From positions 1-57,982 of the forward strand of contig JBDREF010000170.1 of NCBI GenBank assembly GCA_043820045.1: a DNA stretch of 57,982 bases, written 5' to 3'. The position numbers and the translations under genes are program-made. Of this stretch, positions 1-13,400 are shown piece by piece. The stretch's first letter is position 1. Each line of letters begins with the position of its first letter. The stretch is from JBDREF01 sp043820045 (GTDB lineage Bacteria; Planctomycetota; Phycisphaerae; Sedimentisphaerales; Anaerobacaceae). Under the pieces are notes generated by a model, which saw nothing but the letters and a program-made list of their open reading frames with translations, ran no database searches and was not told the DNA's origin.

Positions 1-1
1 C

Positions 2-340
2 CTGGCCGAATTGGCCGCCCGGCATCCGGACGTCCCGCTCATCTGCGGGCACACCGGCGGTGACTGGGAGCGGGGCATCCGGGCCATTCGGGCGACAAAG
101 AACGTCTCGATCGGCATCAGCGGCTCCGATCCGACGGCCGGCTTCGTCGAGATGGCGGTCCGCGAGCTCGGAGCCGACCGGATCGTCTACGGCAGCGACG
201 CCGGCGGACGCAGCTTCGCCTCGCAGTTGGCGAAAGTCCACGGGGCCGACATCCCCGAGTTTGCCAAGAAGCTGATCCTCGGAAAGAACTTCCAGCGAAT
301 GCTGATGCCGATCCTGAAAGCGAAGGGGGTTCGGGTATGA
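2..340 (+). CDS. Amidohydrolase family protein, C-terminal part (left-truncated)
   Basis: The frame is open from base 2 and ends at a TGA at 338-340; the start lies outside the window. The visible 112 residues look like the last third of an amidohydrolase-2 type TIM barrel. They contain an ICGHTGG strand, where the His is a typical metal ligand, and an IVYGSDAGG motif, whose Asp matches the last metal-binding Asp of the family, followed by an NFQRML helix where family members end. Such proteins hydrolyse or decarboxylate small cyclic or aromatic substrates in the cytoplasm; the substrate here is unknown. The stop overlaps the next gene's start as ATGA, so the two are almost certainly co-translated. 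Confidence 0.75.
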   Translation: MAELAARHPDVPLICGHTGGDWERGIRAIRATKNVSIGISGSDPTAGFVEMAVRELGADRIVYGSDAGGRSFASQLAKVHGADIPEFAKKLILGKNFQRMLMPILKAKGVRV

Positions 341-1113
341 TCGTCGACGTCAACGTGAACGTGGGGCGATGGCCGTTTCGCCGGCTGCCTCACGATGAAA
401 CGCCGCAACTCGTCAAGAAGCTCCGGACCAAGCAGGTTGTGCAGGCGTGGACCGGCAGCTTCGACGGCCTATTGCACAAAGATATCGGCGGTGTCAACGC
501 ACGGCTGGCCGACGAGTGCCGACAACAGGGCGACGGTCTGCTCGTTCCGTTCGGCTCGGTCAACCCGACCCTGCCCGATTGGAAAGAGGACCTGCGCCGC
601 TGCCACGAAGTCCACAACATGCCGGGCATCCGCCTGCATCCGGACTACCACGGCTACACGCTGGACGATCCGGTGTTCGCCGAGTTGCTCGCGCTGGCCG
701 AGAAACGCGGCTTGCTCGTCCAGTTGGCGCTGAGGATGGAAGACGCACGGACCCATCATTCGCTCATGCCTGTCCCGCCGGTCAACCCGTCGCCGTTGGA
801 GAAGCTGGTCGCCGCCCGGCCGAAGCTGCGGTTAGTCATCCTCAACGGCATGGGCAGTCTACGCGGTGCAACATTGACCCGGCTGGCGGCGGCGGGAAAC
901 GTCTCGTTCGAAATCGCGACGCTCGAATCGGTCGGCGGCATCGCCAAACTCTTGAAGCTGGTTCCGCTCGATCGGGTGTTGTTCGGCTCGCATTTCCCGT
1001 TTTTCTACTTCGAGTCGGCGTTGCTGAAGCTCCGCGAATCAGCACTGGATGAGTCTCAAACGCAGGCCATCACTCACCGGAACGCGCAGACATTGTTGGA
1101 CCAACACGCCTGA
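337..1113 (+). CDS. Amidohydrolase-like protein lacking canonical metal ligands
   Basis: A 258-residue protein of the amidohydrolase-2 fold that starts inside the stop of the preceding gene (ATGA overlap). Active members begin with a D-x-H-x-H strand and end the barrel with a G-S-D motif. Here the first strand reads IVDVNVNVG, so both His positions are Asn, and the last motif reads FGSHFPFF, with His where Asp is expected. A GIRLHPDYHGY segment keeps the fold's central strand. From the sequence I infer a metal-poor or differently ligated paralogue, possibly a non-catalytic partner of the upstream protein, which keeps the GHT and GSD motifs. The sequence gives no substrate. Confidence 0.7.
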   Translation: MIVDVNVNVGRWPFRRLPHDETPQLVKKLRTKQVVQAWTGSFDGLLHKDIGGVNARLADECRQQGDGLLVPFGSVNPTLPDWKEDLRRCHEVHNMPGIRLHPDYHGYTLDDPVFAELLALAEKRGLLVQLALRMEDARTHHSLMPVPPVNPSPLEKLVAARPKLRLVILNGMGSLRGATLTRLAAAGNVSFEIATLESVGGIAKLLKLVPLDRVLFGSHFPFFYFESALLKLRESALDESQTQAITHRNAQTLLDQHA

Positions 1114-1285
1114 CCTGCGATTCGGTTGCTGCCGAACGTCAGGCCTCCGGGGATGGCAGAATCTGTCAGAAACGGGGTTCGGGTCTGCCCCAAGACTGCC
1201 AACTTGGCAGGCTCACAGTTGGGGCGGTGCTGGAGATGATTCCGTAAGTCATTTTCTGTAATGCGATTAAGTTATGTGAGCCTAT

Positions 1286-1301
1286 TGGCACGGTGATTGC
1301 A
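1286..1301 (+). promoter_or_regulatory. Sigma-54 (-24/-12) promoter upstream of groEL
   Basis: The 331-base gap 1114-1444 contains TGGCACG at 1286-1292 and TTGCA at 1297-1301. The invariant GG (1287-1288) and GC (1299-1300) are separated by exactly ten bases, matching the RpoN consensus. Transcription would begin near 1312 and give a leader of about 130 bases. No CIRCE (HrcA) inverted repeat is visible in the gap, and no groES gene precedes groEL. I see nothing else in the gap. Confidence 0.7.
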
Positions 1302-1444
1302 TTCCTGACGCGGTAAGACTGTCTCGGCATTCGCCGATCGTCTTGATCGGACGGCGACTATGTGTGTTTTGTGAATCTGTTCGAATTGGCTGATGACGGA
1401 AATCTAAGCATCTTTGGCCCAATCTAGCTGATCGAGGAGTAACT

Positions 1445-4300
<2,856 letters not shown>

Positions 4301-4438
4301 ATCCCCATGTTACAGGGGTCTCTTGCGAATGTTCCCATATTTTTGCGAGACGTAAGTTGGTGACTTTCTAACACGTTGGGGCATCTTGGGCCGCTGATGA
4401 TTTCAGAAATCGTAAAGGTGTTTTTGAGAAAAGGGAGC

Positions 4439-7400
4439 ATGAAAAGGCAAATTCTGATCAGCTTATTAGTGATGCTGTCTGTGTCCGGTCTCGCCGGAGC
4501 AGTCAGCTTACCACGGTCTGAACTTTCCGACTTGCCTCAAACCGAGTCGGCAAGTTTTAAACAAGATGAACTGATTGTGCGCTTTGTCGATTTGGGGTTG
4601 GGTGCCCAGCCGCCGGGCGGACCGGCAATAACCGGGCCATGGACACGCCGAACGATAAGAAGCATGATGTCAGATGCCATCATACCCGGAGCAACGGTAC
4701 GGAAAGAATATGATCACGTTGCACGCGGGTTGACGACTGTCCGGCTGCCCCGAGGCACGGACGTTCTCGACGCCTTTGTTAAATTCAACCTCTCGGCCAA
4801 TGTTGTGTACGCTGAGCCGAACTACAAGTACCAATTGTTCCTTACCCCGAACGACCCCAATTTTGTAGATCAGTGGGGCCTGGATAACACCGGCCAAACC
4901 GGCGGCACGGCCGGCGCCGATATTGACGCTCCCGAAGCCTGGGACATTAACACAGGCGACCCCGAAACCATCGTAGCAGTGACGGACTCAGGTATTGACT
5001 ACGTACATCCCGACCTGGCGAACAACATGTGGGTGAACACCGCCGAGTTGAACGGAACAGCCGGTGTTGACGATGACGGCAACGGATATATCGACGACAT
5101 TTACGGCTACGATTTCGGAGGGGCCAAGTCGGATAGAGACTCCAATCCGGACGGCGACAACGACAGCGACAGTGACCCGAAGGATTCTCATTATCACGGC
5201 ACTCACGTGGCAGGAATCATCGGCGCGGTCGCCAACAACAATCAGGGCGTCACGGGCGTTTGCTGGAACGTCAAGCTGATGGCTCTAAAGATTACCGCCG
5301 ATGACCTGATAGACCCGAATGTAGTTTCGAAGGCCAACGAGATCAGGCGTCGCGAAGCGTTTTCAACCGACGCTGCGGCAGCCATCAGATATGCAGTCGA
5401 TAACGGCGCCAAGATAATCAATGCGTCGTGGGGAAACCCCTTCTATTCGGAAACTCTTTACAGCGCGATTGAATATGCCGGTACCAAGGGGGTACTCTTT
5501 GTCGCCGCGGCAGGAAATGACTTCGGCAACAATAATGATGAGTCTCCGATGTATCCGGCAAGCTATCCCCTGGATAATATTATTTCCGTAATGTCCACGG
5601 ACCACGACGACCTGATGTCGAACTTCTCGAACTATGGACCGACGTCGGTCGATGTCGCTGCGCCGGGAAGAGCCGTGCTCAGTACTACGCCGAGCACTCA
5701 GACTCTCGCCATGACCGTCTTTCGCATATCTCGTAATTACGACTGGCTTAGCGGAACATCGATGTCCGCGCCGTATGTTTCAGGCGCCTGCGCCATGGTT
5801 TGGTCGCAATACCCCTGGCTGGCAAGCGGGTCGGTCAAGGGCGCTATAATGAAGAGCGTCGATCAGACATTGGCCTCACCAAAACTCAATCTGTCCGGCG
5901 GCCGCATCAACTTGCAGAAGGCACTGACGATAATCCCCACCGGCGAACCGGGTCGAGTGTTGAACTACAAAACAGACGACCCCAACAATCTGGATAATAT
6001 CTACTCTTCAATCCAGGAGGCGATAGACGCGGCTGTTGACGGCGATGTGCTGATTGCCGAAGCCAACCGTCTCTTCATAGAGGCTATTAACTTCAAAGGC
6101 AAAAAGATAGAACTTCGCAGCGGCGACATCAATAACCCGAGCGATCAGACCCTCAGTCCTGAAAACACGTTGATTCTGGGGGTGTTGAACGACGGCCCCG
6201 TCGTCACATTCGAAAATGGCGAAGGCCCCGAAACGATTATCAGAGGCTTTACCATCAGTTGGGGCAGCGCCGATTACGGCGGAGGAATCAGGTGCGCCGA
6301 AGGCACGCGTCCGGCAATCGAAGACTGCGTCATCACCGATAATTTCGCAAAATACTACGGCGCCGGAATAGATTGCTATTACGCCGCGCCGACAATCAAA
6401 AACTGCACGATTCAGCGCAACGAGGCATCCGGAAGCTCAGGCATCGGCGGCGGCGTGAACTTTGAGGGCGCGTACGACGTCAACGGCGTACAGGCCTCGC
6501 CAATGATCGCCAACTGCCTTATCAGCAATAATCTCGCAAATTATGTGGGCGGCGGCATTGCATGCTATGATGTCAGTCCGACCATCGTTAATTGTATCAT
6601 CGCCAACAATGCAGCCGTTTACGGCGGAGGCGGAATCCACGTGGATTCTAACTCATCGCCTGTTATCACAAATTGCACTATACTTGTCGATGATCCTGAC
6701 GCTCCCAAAGACGGCGGTATCTTTGCCAACCATGGAGCTGAGCCAGTTATTACCAACTGCATCCTGTGGGGCAACGGCGACGACCTTTACAATTGCAGAG
6801 CCACCTACTCATGCATCGAGGACAAAGACACTGGTACAGGCAATATTCATCCGAAACAGGCGCCCAAGTTCGTAGCCGGGCCGCTCGGAAATTACTATCT
6901 GAGCCAGATTGCCGCCGGACAGGTGGCGGACAGCATAGGTATCGACCTCGGCAACCCCACTACGGATCCGGAATTGGCGATGTTTACCACGAGGACGGAC
7001 GGCGATCCCGATGAGGGGATCATAGACATCGGCGCTCATTATCCGAGCGTCAGCCACCAGCCTTTGCAGTACAAGCTGGTCGAGCTGAAGGTCACGTTGA
7101 CCGGTGGACCCGGCGACCCGAATCTGGCCTATGTCGAGCCCAATTCCGGCTCGTTCCACAAGTACACAGTCGTGAGGCTAATAGCCGCCTTCGACTCTGA
7201 GATATATCGGATCAAGTCATGGGCCGGGACCGATGACGATTCATCCAGCCTGCCCATCAATGTTGTCACGATGCTGGACGACACTGAAGAAGTCACGGTC
7301 GAACTGGAAGAACGCCCTGAACGTGAGTTGCGTATCGCTGTTATCGGCGGGCACGGCACACTGCAAGTCATTGAGCGAGCAGGTGGCGAACCCGTTGCGG

Positions 7401-10400
7401 TCCGCAGGGGCAAGAGCTATCGCGAAGGCAGGAAACTGGTCCTCGTCGCTACACCCGATCCTGGCTACATCGTTGATCACTGGTCGGGAACGGATGATGA
7501 CACATCGTGGTCCGGCACAAACGCTGTGACAATAGATTCCAATAAAGACGTGACGGTTTCGTTCCGGCGGCCAAACAGTTTCTACGTACCTGGGCAATAC
7601 CGGGACATCGGACAGGCAATCGAGGCCGCTTATAGCCACGGCGATAAGATCATTGTCTCCCCGGGCACCTACGGCGGCGGCTATGACTTCGACGGCAAGG
7701 CAATTACCATCTCCAGTGAACGTCCCGACGATCCCTGCTGCGTTGCAGCGACTGTTATATACAGCGGAGGCTGGCCCGCCTTCATCTTCCAGAGCGGCGA
7801 AGGTCATGACTCCGTCGTTAACGGTTTGACGATAAGAGGCTTTGGCGATACCGGCCCTGTTCCTCCGCTCGACACCGGCGGCACCGGAGCTATCGGTGTG
7901 AACGCCGCGGGCGGGGCGATTACATGCCTGAACGGAAGCAGTCCCAGACTTTCCAACTTGATCATAGAAGACGTGGTCGCACGAGGCCAGGATGGTGAGG
8001 ACGCGAGCTTCATATTCGATCCTCCGTCTCCCGCCCCGGATCCGCTCGATCCACTCGATCCGCTTGATCCACCGGCCGATCCTCCGGTACCGGATCCGGC
8101 CGATCCCAATCACTGGGCTCCGGCCGACCCCAACAGGCCCGACCAGCCCGACCCGGACGATCCGAATGCGATAGCAGACGCTGTAGCGGACGGTTTCAAC
8201 GGCCAGAACGGAGAGGATGGCCTGCCCGGCGAGCCTGGCTTGCCAGGTCTTGACGGCGCACCCGGATTCCCCGGCGGCCACGGCGGCGGCGCTTACGGAG
8301 GCGCGATGTATTTCGACGCCGATAGCGCGCCGATTATCTTCAATTGCACAATTATCAACTGCCAGGCTGTCGGCGGCGACGGAGGTTTTGGCGGACAAGG
8401 CCAGGCTGGCGGAGACGGCCAGGACGGTCAACCCGGCCAGGACGGTCAGGACGGCCAAGTCGGCGGCGAGCCTTTGGGCGATGGCGCACAAGGCGCCGGC
8501 GGCAACGGCGGTAACGGCGGCGATGGCGGTGCCGGCGGCAACGGCGGTAAAGGCGGCGGCGGCGGTAAAGGCGGCGACGGAGGCGAAGCCCTCGGCGGCG
8601 CGATATACTTCGGACCCAATTGCAGGCCCACAATCGACTCCTGCAGAATCCTCAACAGCAGCACCCGACAGGGACTGGGCAACCGCGGCGGAGCAGCCAG
8701 CAACGGCGGCAACGGTGCCGTAGGCGCAGCACCCGGCGGAGGTGCCGGCGGCGGCGACGGAGAACCCGGCGGCGCGGACGGTGCGGACAGCACAGTCGAA
8801 GGCGGCGGCGGAACCGGCGGCGATGGCGGAACTGGCGGCGACATGGGCGTAAACGGCGTAAGGTCGTGGGCAGGAGCTATATTCTTCGGCGAGAACTGCC
8901 AGGTCAAGATGGTCGATACCGTCATAAGTGAGAACACCGCCACAAATATTGTTCCGACTTACAGCTACGGCGGCGGTGACGGCGGCACCGGCGGTAACGG
9001 CGGCGACGGTGAAGGCGCTGCTCCCGGCGGCAACGGCGGGGTAGGCGGCGACGGAGGAGCCGGCGGCCCACCAGTGATCGATCCGAACGACCCGAACGAA
9101 GGGCCCGGCACCGGCGGCGTCGGAGGCGTCGGAGGCGCTGACGGAGAAGACGGCGAAGACGGCGGCGACGGCGTCCTGATGAGCAGTTACACCAGCAGCT
9201 ATGGCGGAGCCAACTACTATGATTTCGCTTGTGACGCGAACCTCGTCGGCTGCACGATAAGCTTTAACGCTTCACGGCAATATGACGGCAGCGGAATCGA
9301 CGGCGGCGGCGAGTATTATCAGGACGACTGCAACGCCGTATTTGTCCGCTGTGATTTAATCGGCAACGCGGCCGGTAGTGCCGGCAGCGGAGGGGCCCAG
9401 TACTTCAATGAGTTCTGCTCCGTAGATATTGATGACTGCAACTATGTGGACAATTCGTGCGGCGAAAACGGCGGTGCATTGTTCATACCGTCCGATTGCG
9501 CGCTCATTATCAACGACAGCAGCTTCATCGGCAACTACAGCATTGGGTATTACGGCTCAGGCGGTGCGCTGTACGGCGGCGGAGTCTGGGACTGGAATGC
9601 CGTGACATGGCACAACGGCAGCACGATAATTGCCGACAACAGCTACTTTGCCAACAACAAGGCGGCCTTCGGCGGCGCCATGTACTGGCACGGTGAAGAG
9701 GCTGACGTACAGATCACAGACTCGGTTATCAGCAATAATGCCGCTCAACACGGCGGCGGCCTGTTCTGGAGCGCCGGGGCGCCGGTAATTAGCGGCTGCG
9801 ATATCATAGGCAACAAAGCCGAAATACGCCGGTTCCTGCCCAATACGGTACCCAATCAGACTTTCTTTACCTTCGGCATCGGCACTGGCACCGGAAAGCC
9901 CACCGGCGGCGGTGGTGGATTGTTCTGCTGGTCCTCGGATGCAACAATTGAGAACTGCTTCCTGACCGGCAATACCTCCGTTGGCTCGGGCGGCGGTGTT
10001 TACTTCGGCGGCGATCCGAGCCTGCCGCATCTGAGGAACTGTCTGGTAAAAGGAAACTCCGCTCGGCTCGACGGAGGTGGTATTGTCTCCTACTGGCATA
10101 CCGCACCGACAGTATCTAACTGTACAATTGTGGACAATAGAGCGTCCGATCCGGAGAATGACAAGAACGGAATGGGCGGCGGCTTGGCGTGTGCCTACGA
10201 AAGCACAACAACGCTCATTGACAGCATCCTCTGGGGCAACACTGCCGTCAAGGGAAATCAGATATCGCTCGGCAGTACCCAAAGGCCGATCTTTGTCGAC
10301 AGGCCCACGACGCTTACGGTCTCATATAGCGACATCCAGGGCGGCAGGAGCAGGAGCGCCGTCCATGTCGAAGCGGTTAAGGCGCCGCCCGGTGCCAGCG

Positions 10401-13400
10401 TTCCCACCGGTTCCAACGTTCTCGTATGGGACGAAAAAACCAACAAGAATGAAGACCCGCTCTTTGTCGGAAATTCGTTCTACCTCAGCCAATCGCCGGC
10501 GCAAGGCGTAAACAGCCCGTGCCTCGATGCCGGTAGTGCTCCGGCGGCCAACCTCGGCCTGCAGGGGTACGGTACCAGCTCCGACGGCGCCGGCGACACC
10601 GGTGTCGCTGACATGGGATTCCATTATTCCGCGGGTCGGGGCCTGTATCGGTTGACGGTAAAGGTCATCGGAGGCCAGCACGGCACGGTCAGGCCGCTCG
10701 GCGGGCTCTATGAAAGGTTCGCCATAGTGAACCTCTGGGCCACTGCAGATACCGGTTACCAGGTGAGGTGGACAGGTACGGACAACGATAGTTCCGAATC
10801 GTTGAACAACACCGTCACAATGGATTCCCACAAGACAGTTACAGTTGAGTTCGCCCGACACGTCGGAAACACTGTAACCGTGCCCGGCAATTATCCGACA
10901 ATACAGGAAGCGGTTAATCACGCTAAGGACGGCGATACAATTGTCGTCGACCCGGGGACATACTACGGCGGATATTCGGGCATATCGCTTGTCGTGGACA
11001 AGGCTGTCACCATTACATCGAGAAATCCCGACGATCCCAACGTGGTCTCGGCGACGATCATTGACGGGTACGTCGGCACAAATGGCTGGACCCATATCGG
11101 CGTCGGGTTCACCTCCAACGTTACCTCAGCTACGGTTCTGGACGGCATTACCATACAGAACTGCGGGGGTGTATGGGCAAACGGTGGCGACGGCGACAGG
11201 GATGCAAATCATCCAGACGGCGAGGACGGCGCACCCGGCTACGGTGCTGCAATACTGATAGATAAGGGCGCAAGCCCCATCATCAAGAACTGCATCGTAA
11301 GAAATAACCTGGTTCGCTCAGGCGATGGCGGCGACGGCGAGGACGCCGACGACACCTTCAATGCGGGCCGAGGCGGCTGGGCCGGCTGGGCGCGCGGCGG
11401 CGGCGTATATTGCGGCCCGAAGAGCGCTCCCCAGTTCATAAACTGCATTATCGAAAACAACGTGGCCCGCTCCGGCGACGCCGGCGACGGCGGCGACTGG
11501 GACACCACAACTACCGGCCAGGCCAACTACGGCGGTAACTACAGCCGGTCTCTGGCAACGTATTATGATCCCAATAGTCTCAACGCGATCCCAGTGGATG
11601 AACTGTGGAAGGCCATGCGATGGGACTATGCCGTTGTATTCGGGCCGTATTACGATGAACCCAATCTAACCTCCTTCGTCGGCGACTACCGATGGTACTC
11701 GGCATACGGAGGAGGCGCGTTCTGCGATATAGGAAGTAACGTCACTTTCGTGGACTGTGAAATCAGAGGCAATCGTACCTTCGGCGGCTTGAGCGGAATC
11801 GGCGGCGTGGGTAACGGCGGCAGAAATCTTGAGCCACTGCTTGCTTTCGAGATGCCGACTTTTGGTGCCGGTGTCTATTGTGCAGCCAAGACAACCGTGA
11901 CGTTTACGGACTGTACCTTCGAAGGCAACGTAGCGTCGGGAGTCCAGGCCGGTGTCGATCCGAATCATCGTCTTGACCCATACGTCGGACACGGCGGCGG
12001 CGTATGTGCCGAAAAGAGTGCGGCGGTCGCCTTCATTGACTGCAACTTCATCGACAACGATGCCGATTCCGGCGGCGGTATATACCTTGAAGGCACGGAT
12101 GTCGCGATCATCGACTGCAACGTCGTGTCCAATACGGCGCTTCGCGGCGGCGGATTGCTCAGCGTTGACAGCACGGTTGATATTCTGGGCGGCTACATCA
12201 CCAACAACACGGCAACGGCTGATGTTAACGACCCCAACAACAGTGCTATCGGGGACATTCTCGCCAGCGGTGCCGGCATGTATTGCTGGCTGGGAGGGAT
12301 CAGCGTCCGGGACTGCAACCTTAGCGGCAACCTGGCTGATTTCTCCGGAGGCGCCGCATACCTGCGCGACGTGGACGGAGCTTCGTTCATCAATAACCTG
12401 ATTTTGGGCAACGGCGCCGGCAGAGACGGCGGCGGCATCTCAGTCAACTGGTTTACAGACGCGGTGATATCCAACTGCACATTCGCCAACAATGCCTCTC
12501 CGGGCAACATCGGCGAAACAGATAAGACCGGATTCGGCGGCGCTCTGTCGCTGTCTCACCAGAGCAACTGTGCCGTCACCGACAGCATCTTCTGGAACAA
12601 TTTCGGCCTCAAAGGCAATGCAATTGCGGTTGGAACAGGCGCCCAGTTTGACAGAAGCCCGTCGGCGCTCACAATCTCATTCAGTGACGTCAAGGATGGA
12701 CGCAACGCCGTCTGGGTGGAAAGCGGTTCGAGGCTCAACTGGGACATTGGAAACATGGACAAGGATCCGCTCTTCGTTGACGGTTTGTTCGGTACCTACT
12801 ATCTCAGTCAAACCGACGCCGGCCAAGGGCAGAACAGCCCGTGCGTCGATGCCGGCAGCGATTTCACGAGCCAGGTCGGTCTGATCGGATATACGACCCA
12901 TACCGACAACGTCCAGGACGCCGGCAAGGTCGATATGGGCTACCATCATCCGCAGGCTCAGCCGTGCAGATTGTGCGACCTCGAATTCGACGGCATAATC
13001 AACTTCCACGATTTCGCGGTACTTGCCGAGGCATGGCTCGAGGAAAGTTGTTCGAAGACAAACGCATGGTGCCAGGGCGCCGACATTACTTCAGATAGAG
13101 TTGTTGACTTAAGAGACGTACTCTTCCTGGCCGACTGCTGGCTGGTCAAAGACGACATTGCCCCGATACCCAATCCGAGCCGCTGGGATACGGAACCCAA
13201 CCTGGCCGGAGGTTCGATAACCATGACTGCCGAGACCGCCTTTGACGCCTGGGGCTGGGACGTCGAATACTACTTCGACTGCGTTGACAGCAACAGCGGC
13301 ACTTGTAGCGACAGCGGCTGGCAGAAGAGCCCGACGTTTACCGACACGGGCCTTATCGCCGGTGTCGAGTACGGCTACAGGTTCAGAACGCGGGACGGCG

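Noticed and set aside
1114..1444. CIRCE element or groES upstream of groEL
   Set aside because: No TTAGCACTC/GAGTGCTAA inverted repeat and no 10-kDa chaperonin frame were found. Only the sigma-54 site is visible.
8446..8943. Pro-rich minus-strand ORF in the Gly-rich part of the giant protein
   Set aside because: It is the antisense shadow of Gly codons (GGC reads as Ala/Pro); no start signal or domain.
8200..9180. Collagen-like triple helix in the giant protein
   Set aside because: One stretch (GEPGLPGLDGAPGFPG) has Gly-X-Y spacing, but most of the region has irregular GG and GNGG runs, closer to PGRS-type sequence.
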